Of a stretch of 64,000 nt of DNA, positions 50,298-63,356 are shown one piece after another. The notes under the pieces are model-generated. The model was not told the DNA's origin. It saw only the letters and a list, made by a program, of their open reading frames with translations, and ran no database searches. The stretch lies in NCBI GenBank assembly GCA_002943765.1, contig PQWQ01000008.1, forward strand, positions 744,001-808,000, written 5' to 3'. Source of the DNA: Psoroptes ovis. Lineage: Eukaryota; Arthropoda; Arachnida; Sarcoptiformes; Psoroptidae. Both the position numbers and the translations under genes were made by a program. Position 1 is the stretch's first letter. Each line of letters opens with the position of its first letter.

Positions 50298-52760
50298 ATG
50301 GAAAATTATCGTGACCAATACGAGGTAAGTGTGATGAGTAAAAGTACAGATTATTGACCGTAATCTTTGATTTATTATGGATTTTAGTTGGAAAAATTGA
50401 AATCATTATACAATGAATTCAGCTTTACACCGATTCCAACACGTGTAACGTTTATGGATGATGATGGTGATCAGGATCAACAATCAGCTGATGATAATAA
50501 TCGACCAAAATTATTAAAATTATCATATCAATATCGTGATACTAAACAAGTGAAAACAATATCATTCACGAAATTATTTGTATGGAATTCGATTGAAAAT
50601 CGTTATAAACAAACGGGGTTACCTGAAGAACAACAAACAGAAACAATTACCTTGCAAGCAACGAGTTTAAATGGTCAACGAACAGTTTATTTGAAATCAA
50701 AATCATCATCATCAGCTGCAGCAGCATCAGCTGATTCTGCGAAAAATAATAAACCAAATGATCAATATTTGATTGTTTATGATCGATCAGGCAGAGTGAA
50801 AACAATTGAACTCAAATCATTAAATGATGAATTACAAATCATTGATAATCCAAATTTTGGTAAATTTGTGTTGAATGATGATGGTAGATATTTATTGTGT
50901 GTTGGTGAATTACAGCCGCCGAAATCATCATCATCATCAAGCGAATCATCGAATCAATCGAAAGCATATGATCTTGATGCACATGAATATCGTCAATCAT
51001 GGGGTGAAAAATTTCAACAAATCTATCATACATCAATCATATTGATTGATTTGGATAATTTGAAATTGATTGTAATCGATAAAACTGGCATATCATTGGG
51101 TCAACCATTTTTCTTTGGGTCAAATGATGATTCGACCACATCATCATTATCGATTGGTTGTATTGGTTTCAAAGAAGTACCATATAAACTGGGACTGATT
51201 TATTGCACCAATCGTATCAGTTATTTGTTCGGTGTGAAAATTAATAATTTTGATTCATCAATTTCAACATCACCATCATCATCAACATCATCATCGATGT
51301 TGAATGTTGAACCAGAAATTTATTATGGTGATTCAGCTGATTTATCCATATTATCACCACGTTGTTATTATTATAGAAAATCTGGCGGCAATAATTATCA
51401 TTATTCGAATCGAATCATATTCTTAGAACGTAATGCTGGTGGTGCACATGATAAAGCTGCTCGATTGCAGCTTTTCGATATGGAAACACGAAAATTACAA
51501 ACAATCGTTGATAATAACATGGATAGAGAGCTGATCAATAAGGATGGCCAAGTCAAATATTCTGATTATGGGCCAATATTCACAGCAGAATTACCACGAA
51601 ATTGTTTTTCAAACGATGGAAAACATGTGTTTTTTGATTCAGAAACACCATTTTATAAGAAAAGTTTCTCGGTAAACATTGAAACACGACAAATGAAAAT
51701 GATTGAATTTGCTGATTCAACACAGCTATTGGACATTCGAAATGATTGGATTTGTGCCATCGGTTCTTCATTGAATCAATTTCCTACGGCTTATTTAGGT
51801 TATTTCAAAGCGAACAACAACGATGATTGCTGTCGAATGGAAGCAATCGATGAGAAACGTATAATCGATTCGATTGAATTCGGAATGTTTATGTTACCAT
51901 CAAAGCATTTCGAGAATAAATACGTTATCGGTATATGGACATCACCGAAAAATATGAAAGATAAACCAGCGCCGACAGTCGTGTTACCACATGGTGGACC
52001 ACATTCACATTCACCGTGCTCGTATTTTCAATCGATTGCATTGTACAATGCTCTTGGACTTAAGACTTGTTTAGGTAAATATTTGAAATCAATTAATTGA
52101 TTGATTGATTAATTGAAATTATTAATTTTCATTGAATTAATAGTGAATTATGTTGGATCAACTGGTGTCGATCAAAGCTATGTTGAAGCATTGCTGGGCA
52201 ATGTTGGCCGTACGGATGTACAAGATTTATTAGATTGTATTAATTATATGATTGCAAATCAAAATGCTGATCGAAATCGTATCATTTTGTGTGGTGGTTC
52301 ACATGGTGGATTTTTGGTGACAAATATTTCTGGACAACATCCAGAAATGAATTTCTTGGCATGTATTGCACGTAATCCCGTGATTGATATTGCATTAATG
52401 TCCGGTATTACCGATATACCCGATTGGAATGTAGCCGAAGCATTAGGTTATCGTGAATTTCAAACACTGAATCGATTATATCCACAAAATAGCGATGAAT
52501 TAGTGAAAATGTATGAAAAATCACCATTATCACATATTCGAAATGTAAAAGTGCCTACATTGTTAACGCTTGGTAAAGATGATTTACGTGTACCATATTT
52601 ACCTGGCCTATTGTATCATCGTATATTGAAATCAATGGGCATCGAAACACGTTGTTTGGTTTATGATGATCAACATGATTTATTCAAAATTAATGTTGAT
52701 TATGATTGTTTTTTAAATATTGCAAAATTTTTGGAAAAATTTATTTATTACAATGCATAG
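50298..52760 (+). CDS. APEH: acylaminoacyl-peptidase (prolyl oligopeptidase family S9C)
   Basis: Serine peptidase that removes N-acylated amino acids from blocked peptides in the cytosol. Exons: 50298-50324, 50388-52074 and 52144-52760; 2331 nt, 776 aa (the human enzyme is 732). The N-terminal two-thirds is the beta-propeller region with serine-rich insertions, for example a run of S and A around 50700-50745. The alpha/beta-hydrolase domain carries PHGGPHS, the nucleophile S624 in CGGSHGGF, acid D718 in LGKDDLRVP and H749 in DDQHDLF. NPVID and TDIPDW are typical APEH blocks. The first exon encodes nine residues only and ends at a strong donor (gtaagt). Poly(A) signal AATAAA at 52833. The gene is divergent from the SDR; I see no reason to link it to the synthase. 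Confidence 0.93.
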
Positions 52761-54351
52761 TTGGATCAATGATCACTAAATATTTACGTTTTGTTTTTGA
52801 GATTTTAAAAATTTAAAAATTTTAAATATTTTAATAAATTAATTGATTAATTAATTAAACTTTTTTAATTAATAAAAAATATATATATTTATATGAGACA
52901 ATTTAAAAAATAAAATTATCATAATTAATTAATTAACAAGAACAACAACAACAAAAACAATTATAATCATAATCATTATCATAATCAACAACAAATTAAT
53001 AGAATGGAAAAAAATATATGAATTTAAAAATTGAGATTAAAAAAAATATGAAAAACAAAAGGGTTAAATGATTATTATTATTGTAATTATAAAACAATTG
53101 AATGATGATCATCATTTAATTAATTATCATTTGATTAATTAATTATTTATTAATTAACAAAAAAAATAGAAATTTTAAATCCTTTTTATTCCGTTCTTTT
53201 TCCATTACAAAACATATATTCATATTCAAATATAATTCATATATCACTGTATGGGTGTATGATTGTGTGTGTACGTGGGCGTATGTTTTAATTTGAATTC
53301 ATTGAATTAATTATTAAAGAATTGAACTAAGAAAAAACATTTGAAAAATAGAAATGTTTGAGGAACAATGAAAATTTCAATTATTTTTGAATTATGAAAG
53401 ATTTGAATTACGAAGATATATCAAGATGTTAATGGCAGATTGAATTGAATTTAAATTGAAATAGTTTCAGTTTTATTATTATTTTACGAAATAGTCACAA
53501 TTATCACAATCATCGAGAATAATTTTCAGCTGTGAATTTCAATCGAATTTTCAATCGACAAATTTTACCTGTGAAAGTGAATTTAATGAGCTTTTCTTTA
53601 ATTATGGTGTTGATTAATTAGTATACGAATCAATATTGGTAATGTGTGTGTGTATGGAAAATATGATTTTTAAATATTTTGAATGAATGAATGATTCAAA
53701 GAAATTAGAAAGAATGAATGAATGAAATAATCATTTCTCTGTTTTTTTTTTCGTAATTTAATAAATTAATTAATTTTTAATTGAAAATTAATTAATAACA
53801 ATTTTTTTAATTGATTTTTTCTTTTTTTTTTGCTGAAAACAAAACAATTGGTCACAAATAATAAGAATTATAAATGAAAAAATTTCATTACATTTCGTTC
53901 AATTTTGAAAACATACATTATTTACTTGATTATTGTTCACCAAAAGTGTTAATTATTGAATAGATTATTAATCAATGAAATTTGTAATACAAAAAAAAAT
54001 ATAAATAGATTCATTTTTCAAAATATAGATTATTCAAATATTTAGAGACTATTTTTGTCTGTTGATTAATTCATTCATTAATTAATTTGATTGGAAATTT
54101 TCACATTCAAATGCATCTAATGTCACTTTTATCATTATTATGTTAATTAAAAAATCAATCACATTGTTATATATGTTGTTCATATAAAAAATATTTTGAA
54201 TTTTTCACCTTCTTCTCAATTGAAATTAATAAGCAATCAAATTATCACATTAGAAATAGCTTCATATTTTCGATAATGAATTACATTAAATTAATTCAAT
54301 GTTCATCACTTGAGAAAATCATTTAGTCAATGTTATTAGTAGTCACACAAT
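52761..54351. other. spacer between convergent genes
   Basis: Contains both 3' UTRs: AATAAA at 52833-52838 for the peptidase, and AT-rich sequence downstream of the zinc-finger stop codon on the other strand. Otherwise AT-rich repeats of the aattaatt type. No coding signal. Confidence 0.55.
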
Positions 54352-57300
54352 TTATGTTATATTATTATTGTTGTTAATGTTTGATGTCATTGTCGATGAT
54401 GATGATGGTATCGTTGATGTAGCTGATGATATAATTGTCATCGTTGATTGTGATGGTGTTGTCGTTGTTGTTGTTGTTGTGGCTTGTGGTGTTATTGTTG
54501 CCGAAAGTGTCAATGTTGATTTATCATTATTTGTTAATGATGATAATGTTTTTAATGTAGTTGATGGTGTTGTTATTGTTGTCGCTGTTGTTGCTTTTGT
54601 CGTCGATAATGATGATGATGAATTTGCTTGATTTGTATGTGTTTTGGTATGTGCAGTCAAATTACCACGATTTGCGAAACCTTTCCCACATGATTCACAT
54701 TTAAATGGTTTGATACCTGTATGTACACTCATATGACGTTTTACAGTTGATTTCTATTAGGAAATATGAATAGTTGAAATCGATGCGATAATGGACAATC
54801 AAAAAAGATTTACCTGAGAAAATTTTTTATGACAAATTGGACATGAAAATGGCTTTTCACCGGTATGTATACGCATATGGATTTTAATACGTTCTTTATC
54901 AGCAAAACGTTTATTACAAATCTATTTGTATAAATTCAAAGAATTATAGTTTTGAAATAATCACTAATATGGTTCAACTAGTCATACCTCACATGGAAAT
55001 GGTCGTTCACCTGTATGAGATCTAGTGTGTCTGGTTAATGATGTTTTTTGTGAAAAACGATTGTTACAAATATTACAAACAAACGGTTTTTCACCTGAAT
55101 GAGATCGCAAGTGTAATTGATATACATTTTTTGATGCTAAATTTTTTTGACATATACTACATTTAAATGGTTTTGCTGGATCATCCGATTGTAATGGTGG
55201 TGGATTTAGATTTTTTGCAGCTGGATATGATTTAAAAAAACGAAAAATTCAATAATCAATCGATTTAATAAATTCAATTAAAAATTCTCTTACCAGCAAT
55301 TATTTGTGAAGCAATATTATTATTATGATTATTTGAATTTGTCATTTGATTTTTACCTTTTCTACCCTTTGTTGATTTAGTGATTGTTGTTGTCGTTGAT
55401 GAGGATGATGTCGCTATGGTTGTTGTTGCTATCGTTATTGGTTGTAATTGTATTCCATGTTGATGATGATGATGATTATAATTTAATAAATGTTGTTGTT
55501 GATTAGTTTGATGAGGTAGAAGATGACCAGCAGCTGTTACTGATGATACTGCTCCTATACCGGAAGCAGTTGGCATGAATGTAAATGTAGTACCACCACC
55601 AGGTATTGTTGTAGTAGCAATCATATTTGTCAATTGTAATTGCTGTGATAATTGTTGTTGTTGATGCTGTTGGTGATGATGTTGATTATGTTGATGATTA
55701 ATTTGTTGCGGTTGACAAAGAAAATTTGCATTTGTTTGCGATGTAGCGACACCGATAGGTACGGCAAATTTTGTAACAGCACGTGCCGATTGATTATTTG
55801 TACCGATCGGTCCACCAACAGGGTTTTGTATTATTGAACTTAATATTATTGAACCACTTGGTATATTTGGATGTGCCAATGATAATGTTTGATTATCATG
55901 ATTATTATTATTACCGCTATTTGCCGGGGTAAATGCTTGCAATTGACTTGAATTCAGCGTTAATAATGTAGCATTTGTTAAATGATTTGCTGACGAATTA
56001 TTTTTATTATGATTAATTCCAATACCTGTTGATGTACTACCGCCATGAATGAGTGCTGCAGTACTACCGGCTAAATTTGCAGGCAAGGAATGTAAAAATA
56101 TTTTCGCTTTACTCAAATGATGCGGATTCGTTGTTGAATGGTGCTGCTGCTGCTGTTGATATTGCTGCTGCGGTAATTGCAATATAGTCGAATAATTGCC
56201 TGTTGTTATTGGACACAATTGAACTGTTGGTGTGGTCGCAGTGGGCGCTGTCGTCGCTAAAATGGTTGCTGTCGCCGTCATTGCTACAGATGATGTTTGT
56301 GAATGTTGTTGTATTGATGTCGGATTCAAACTATCATTATTTGAATGATTTGTATTACTACTTGATTGTTGAGATTGTTGAACAATATTATCATATAATT
56401 GTTGAGATCCAGATACATTATGAGATATGATTGATGTAGTAGCATTATCATTATTATTTACATGATTGCCAGCGCCATTATTATCACCCATAACAACAGA
56501 AGCATTACTAGTTTTAGCCGCTGTTTTTTCTGTTGTTGTTGATAAAGAATCATTCGAGGAGGTAGAAGAATATTGACGAGATAATTGTTGCTGTTGATGC
56601 GTCGATGATGCAACGGACGATGTTACTGTTGTTGCTACATTGTTTTGATGATAATTATTTTGTTCCAGATCTTATTTAATGATAAAAAAAATTAATTATA
56701 ATTAATTGATCATTGAAACAATTAAACTATTCTAACATACTATTTTGATTCGAAACAAATGTCTTGATGTCCGTATAACCGTCATTTTCTTCTTTGAAAT
56801 GTTGCTGTTGTTGCAGCTGCTGCTGCTGCTGTGGTCGAATATTCACAGGTATTAGATTTGAAATCTCTTGAGACTGATTTGTTAAAGTGAAATTGGATGG
56901 AATGATCATTATTTGTTGATCCGATTGATTTATTTGATTTTGATTATCATTATTAGAACTGGCTGTTTGATTATTATTTGCTGCTGCTGGATGTTGATTA
57001 TTCTTCGATAAAAACATCAATTGATTTGATTGATTATTTTCATTATCATTTGTATTAGTTCGCGATTGTGGGTGATCTGTTAAAATATACAATGGACGCA
57101 TTGATGATTCAGAAGATGACTGCTGATGATGTTCAACATTTCCAGACTGTTCATTCGTTACCGAAGGCATTACGGCTGCTGCAGATATGATATTTTTGTT
57201 TTTATCATCATCACTATCATTGTTTGATGGTAAAACTACACATAATTGTGATTGTTGTTGCGGTTGTGGTTGAGATTCTGAATGATTGCCCACCATTTGA

Positions 57301-60300
57301 ACCATCGATGGTGATTGTTGCGCATGCTGATGATGTTGTGTTTGTGATTGTAAATTGTCATTATTATTGACCATATTATCATAGTGTTGTGCCGAATGAT
57401 TTTGCTGATCACATAACTGATTGGATAATGTTGCTGTCATTGTCGATGATGATGATGACAATATGGTCTGATGATTATCATAATTATTGTCATTCATGAT
57501 TGATGTCTCAAAATGTTGTTGATGCTGTTGATGACTGGCAGCCATGAAATGTTGGGCAGTATTGATATTATTATTATCAACGATAGTAGCTGCTGATGAA
57601 ATATTTGAATCTAACATGGGATCATATTGAGGGTGTTCTTGTTGCATTTGATGATGCTGATGTTGCTCAAGATGATGATCATAATCACTTGTATTCGATG
57701 TCATTAATGATTGATTATTATTATTTCTTGTTACGGATTCCGTGCGATTCCTTTCTGCTTGTGTTTGTGTTGAAAGCTAAAATATTCGAAATTATAAAAT
57801 GAAAATATGGACATGGAAAGCAATGAAAATGCAAGAAAACTCACAGTTTCATTTATATCACAATCGATTGATGAATCGTGTAAATTTTCATCCATTTTTG
57901 TTGTAGCTACCATTGATGTAGATGATGATACAAATGCAGCAGTATTATCATTATCATTGGTCGGTAGCGTAATATCGTTTTGCTGCTGCTGTTGCTGTAG
58001 ATGATCCATGATAATAGATTCATGATTAGTATTATCAGCATTGTTATCGTTAGGCACTTTGATTGAAGTTGTTGATGTTGTATCGCTGAAACTTTTTAGA
58101 TTACTTTCCGCCGTATTATCATTGCTATCATTAGCAATCGAATTTGTCATTATCGTAGATGATGATGATGATAACGGTGTTGTTGTAGATGATGACGATG
58201 ATGGAATATTGAATGTATCATGCTGCTGCTCATGTAGATCTAAATTTGTAGAATGTACTTTTTGAATTGACAGGAAAAAAAAGAAAACATGCGTCCAATT
58301 GGATTATTCAGAACTGATTCAGAAATATCTCGACTTACCCATCGAATGATGTTGTGAATACATATGTCCGGATTGCTGTTGATGATGATGATTATAATGA
58401 TGATGTTGTTGTTGTTGGTGCTGCTGCTGTTGCTGGTTTTGAAAATGAGGTAAAACAGATTGCGATTGATTATCGATGCTAATTTGATGATAATTTTGCT
58501 GTGAAGATGATGATGATGATGATGATGGCGGCGGCAAATGTGATTGTGAAATTACATTATTATTATTATTATCATTATTATAATCGTTTGAAAGACATGG
58601 ATTCATATCAGTAATGACCATATTTTGCTGCTGTCGTGATTCATTATTATCATTACCATTGTTGTTATCATTATTATTATTGGTATTTATTGATTGTGAT
58701 TGTTGATCAATTCTTAAATTATTATCAGAATTATAACCTATAGATTAAATTATATTCAATCAAATTTTATAATTGAAAAATAATGAAAAAAATTTCATAT
58801 CTTACAATCATATAAATCATTTGTTGAAATCATTTGATTGAGCAATGATGTTTGATTCGTATCATTATGATTATTATTATTATGATTATCATCATTATTA
58901 ATAGCATCAACTATTGATGATGTAATTGATTGTGTGGTCGTTGTTGTCGTTGACATTGATATATGTTGCGGAATCGATGCTGTCGTTGTCGCCGATGTTG
59001 TTGCTGTTGTCATTGATTGTTGTTGCTGATGTGGCAAATATGATGATTGAGCTGCACCTAATGGTGTTGCGGTTGTTTCGGTCGATAATGGCAAGTGTTG
59101 ATGATGATGAAGTTGCCTCGATACATCTGAAGTATGATCAGCGGATAATGATAATGATGATGGATGATGTTGCAGCTGATGTTGAATTTGGTGTGATTGT
59201 TGAGAATTCATCAATGTTGGATCTGTTGGATTGAATTGAGTTGAATCGAATTAAATCCAATACAAATTCTAGTTCAAATTAAATACAATCATTTTTGTCA
59301 TACCTGATACCATATATTCTTGATGTTGTTGTTGTTGATAATGTTGCTGCTGCTGCTGTTGATGATCATATTGATTATGAGATTCAATCGTTGATTCCAT
59401 TTGATTAGAATTTGGAGGTAAACAAGAAATATGACCATTATTATCATCATTCGTAAACATCGTTGATTCGGTTGCCGATCCGGTGGTCGCAATCGAAGTA
59501 GATGTCAATGATGGTGTTGTCGATGTTTGCATAATAGAATTATTTACATTATTATTATTATTATTACCACCATTATTGAATATGGTATCATTGATTTGTT
59601 TGTTGAAATTTTTATTATTATCATCATTATTATCATTAAAATTATAATTATTATTGTTGTTATTATTATCTATTTGTTGATTTTGCTGCATTCGTTGATT
59701 ATCATTACTATTTCCTTGCATCATTATCATATTGCCGTTACCATTATCATTGTTATTATCATTATTTCCGTTTCCATTTATACGATGATAATTTTGTTGT
59801 TCAAGTTGTTGTTGTTGTTGTTGTCGTTGATGATGATGATAATTATCATCATGATCATCATTAACAACATTCAATGATTGTGACATTTGTTTATGTTCTT
59901 CGTGTATTTCTACGTGTTCTTTCGGTTGGTTCTATTTCATTTGTTCGAATGGTAAGAAGGAATTAAATCAAATTTATATGTCATTAAATTTCGAAAAAAA
60001 ATTCAATGACAATTCTACATTGATATACAATTACAATCACAATTAATAATAATCATTCATAGAACAAATGATTCTTGATTCGCAATTCAAATGAATTCTA
60101 AATGAATGAATATATACCTGTAATGATTCTAATGTCGTCATTGCCATTGTATTCGATGATAATGATGATGATACATTTGTGGTAAATGTTGGATAATATT
60201 CAATTTTATTACCATTAACATCAACATTAACATTATTATTATTATTAATGAAATTTAAATTTGTATGTAAAACATTGTTTTCGATAATAATATTATCATT

Positions 60301-60651
60301 ATTATTATTATGATTATTATTCAACCTGTTACGACTACTCCCACCACCATCATCATCATCATCATCATCTGTTATAACTTTGGCATCATCGTTATTATTA
60401 TTATCATCATCATCATTATCATTAATTCGATTATCATTATTATTATTTGGCAATTGTCCAATTATCGTTGCCGATGAAGATGATGGTAAAATATCGGGCG
60501 TTATTATTGTTGCTGCCGCTGTAGTTGTTGTTGTCGTCGTTGTCGTTGTTGCAATCGTAATTGCCAACGACAATGTTTCGTTTACCGCTGATACAGTATT
60601 CGTTGTTGTTGTTGTTGTTGTCATCAAGCTTGTATCATCGAATAAAACCAT
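54352..60651 (-). CDS. C2H2 zinc-finger protein with very long low-complexity region
   Basis: Probable DNA-binding transcription factor. Ten exons: 60651-60118, 59931-59304, 59222-58806, 58737-58339, 58257-57845, 57776-56741, 56670-55294, 55220-54988, 54921-54814 and 54753-54352; 5547 nt, 1848 aa. Frames stay open across all nine introns (about 60-190 bp). Residues 1-1600 are mostly N, Q, H, S, T and D runs with no recognisable domain. Five C2H2 fingers lie at about 1621-1754: CSIC...HLRSH, CNIC...HTRSH, CEIC...HMRIH, CPIC...HMSVH and CESC...HTKTH, joined by TGEKPF-type linkers. A T/S-rich tail follows. Two fingers are split by introns. The start is the first ATG after an in-frame stop at 60712-60714; an upstream exon spliced at an acceptor near 60685 cannot be excluded. 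Orthology is not resolved; the target is unknown. Confidence 0.88.
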
Positions 60652-61130
60652 TTGTTGTTGATAATAATTCGATAATTGTAATGTCTGTATTTTGATTGAT
60701 TCACTTGATTTTCAATTGTAGTCAATAAAATTTCATTATCATCACTGATGAATAAAATATTGGCCATAACAGTACTATTATGTTCGATTGATGATAATTT
60801 TGAATTATTATCTGAATTGATTCAAAATTCAATTCGATTAATAACGATTTTGATTTCGTAAACGCAATCTAAGAAACGAAATTTGAAAAAAAAATCAATG
60901 AATTTTGAGCGAAAAAAAACCTTGAAAAATTGATTTCAATATGACATAAACACACACACACACTCACACATTTGGACACATTTCATTTATTTTTTGAATT
61001 TTGAAATTTCGATACATTTTCTATCATGTTAATCTAGAAAATGTATCAAAATTTCGAATACAGAAAAAATCAACTTTTCCCTTTTCTTTAAAAAAGCAAA
61101 AGTAATCAGTAAGAGTAAACATTTACAAAA

Positions 61131-61162
61131 ATACAGTCATACCTCGTTTAACAATCACAGCG
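61131..61162. repeat. possible pogo/Tigger-like element end
   Basis: acagtcatacctcgtttaac fits the CAGNCATACCTCG type of terminal sequence and resembles 18677. No opposite end was found nearby. Confidence 0.3.
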
Positions 61163-61659
61163 AAAAAAAAACCAAAGGGTTAAAAGGGTTTCTCAAAAAA
61201 AAATTTTCATTCACATTTGAATGAATGAAAATTCAAGACTGCTTTAATAAATCTATGATTATAATGATTATGCGATGAGATTTTGGATAATTAAAAGAAA
61301 AATCATGAATCAAAACAGTGATTTGAATGAGAGGTATGTTGAGAAATCTATACCTTTTATTACGTAAATAATGGCTAATTGCAGTAATTATTTGCACATT
61401 CTATACACTTCGTTTGACACAAGGTGGATATGTTCCATAAAAATGAAACATTTCAAAATTGATTCAACTCTTAAATTCAATCTTTTCACAGATTCAAATC
61501 TATTAATTTATTGATGATTCTATGATGATAGCAATGTGATTATGGAAAATTTGAAATTTGAAACTAAAAAAAAAATGACATGGACCGCTTTTAAAAGGAT
61601 GCATTTGTTTTTTCGACCACTGAATTCACAGGTATTTATTTACAATTATGAATTATATT

Positions 61660-61676
61660 GGCGCCTTACTGGCGCC
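61660..61676. other. GGYGCY-N5-RGCRCC dyad, copy 3
   Basis: ggcgccttactggcgcc is a perfect pair of GGCGCC hexamers separated by five bases. It is the cleanest copy of the dyad. Confidence 0.5.
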
Positions 61677-62255
61677 TAAAGAGTAGGTGAGGGAAATGAT
61701 TGTTTATTTGTACTTTTTTTCTTGTCGTGTTGTCATTATTCAATAAACTCTTTTATCTTTCTTTCTTTTTTTTTTTTTTTTTGAAAAAATCATACACAGA
61801 TACATAAGGTGTATGATTTTCTATGGTTGAAATAATTTTTTTGAAAATTGGAACACGAAAAAAATTTTGCAACATTTAATTGGTGAATTGGTAACACGAT
61901 ACGGAAATTATTAGCAAAATTTTTTTTGTTTGCTTTGGTTGTCCAAAAAGTTCAGTGACAAATTATTATCGATAAGCATTGTATACAATGAGGACAAACT
62001 TTCAAGACAAAATAAATACGGGAAAATTTTTTTAGAGATCAAAGGGTTATGAGGAAATTTTTCAATTTTTTCTTTGTATTTAACGAGCCAAAAGTAGCGT
62101 AATTTTTTCAAATCAAAATTCAAGAATTCTTGGGCCCTAAGATGTGAAATTTCTCTCTCAAAAAAAATTTTGAATTACATTAACTTTCAAGTTAAGAAAA
62201 TTAATCGAAATTTTTAGTGGGAAAAACCAATCAGTGAATTATTATTAACATTACT

Positions 62256-62336
62256 GTGATTGTCCGTAAAGTTTTTTCCACTTATTCAATGAAAGTACTC
62301 GATTTAAAATTGGCCAAAACTTTTCGGACAACCAAA
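62256..62336. repeat. mariner-like MITE copy
   Basis: Ends gtgattgtccgtaaagttt and aaaacttttcggacaaccaaa. Confidence 0.65.
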
Positions 62337-63119
62337 CTTTTTGATTCTCTTCCTATAATCATAAAATGATTCTAAAAATATAAACACACACATTTATTAA
62401 CTTATTTGTTTATTTTTAAAAATCAAATATCAAAAGTGTTATGAATTAATTAATTGATAGAAATTTAGTGAATTTTCATTAATTCAATATTTTAAAATTA
62501 ACAGCTCAGATCGCACTTCACAGTTGGGGATTTTTTTTTTGTGTTCAAAGATCATTAAAAAAAAGAAGCATTTTGAGTCGATTTCTTGTTATCATTAATT
62601 TAGAATTGACCAATCGAACTATTGACATTCATTCAAAAATTATTAGAAATGCAGCGCCTGTCAAATAAAATTCTGTTGGACAAAATTCAGGACTGATTGA
62701 TTCTGGTCGGTGGATTAATGGTTGTCTACATGGAATTATTTTTGAATACAAAAAACATCATGTGACAAAGATTCAAGGTCATTTATGATTAAAGAATATA
62801 ATTAAATTTAAATTTAATTGAATCAAAATCAAATCAAATTTGTCATTTGTTGTTGTTGTTGTTGTTGATGTGTCACCTATTTTCATCATTTAAATGAATT
62901 GGATAATAAAAAATTCTTCGAAGAATTCAAAAGCAAATATGTACTGAGCAATTATTTTGGTGGAAAATTAATCAAATCAATCGATCAATCGATTGATTGA
63001 ATCCATACAAAATTTTCAAGGACACTACTGATTTTTAATTCACATTGGGCGCCATTTGGAGCCACTTTTTTTTCTCATTCAAAAAGCTTCAAGAAAATCG
63101 TATCGAAAACCATTCGATA

Positions 63120-63136
63120 GGCGCTCGTCAGGCACC
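63120..63136. other. GGYGCY-N5-RGCRCC dyad, copy 4
   Basis: ggcgctcgtcaggcacc; inverted half-sites with one paired change. Followed by taatcatta, as in copy 5 with slight differences. Confidence 0.45.
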
Positions 63137-63339
63137 GTAATCATTAAAATTTTCAATAGAAATGGCTTCAATATTGTCGAGTGGAAAAAAATAGCCGAAG
63201 AAAATAGCACTTTGTGAACGAAAAATAAAACTAATCAATCAATCATTCAAGCTTGAAAAATGTATGAAATATCAGTGCACACACACACACACACATATGA
63301 GAGATATTTGGAAAAATTTTTTCTCATTTTCTATCTACA

Positions 63340-63356
63340 GGCGCCTGTCAAGGGCC
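63340..63356. other. GGYGCY-N5-RGCRCC dyad, copy 5
   Basis: ggcgcctgtcaagggcc; the central tgtca resembles cgtca of copy 4 and the downstream tgatcatta is shared, so copies 4 and 5 may be parts of one repeat family. Confidence 0.4.

Noticed and set aside
50298..52760. The acylaminoacyl-peptidase as the missing thioesterase of the synthase
   Set aside because: It has the full APEH layout (beta-propeller plus S9C hydrolase) and is on the opposite strand with its own promoter; a housekeeping peptidase role is enough.
59527..59877. Long plus-strand frame rich in isoleucine opposite the zinc-finger gene
   Set aside because: It is the antisense of AAT/CAA triplet repeats in the real exon and has no independent evidence.
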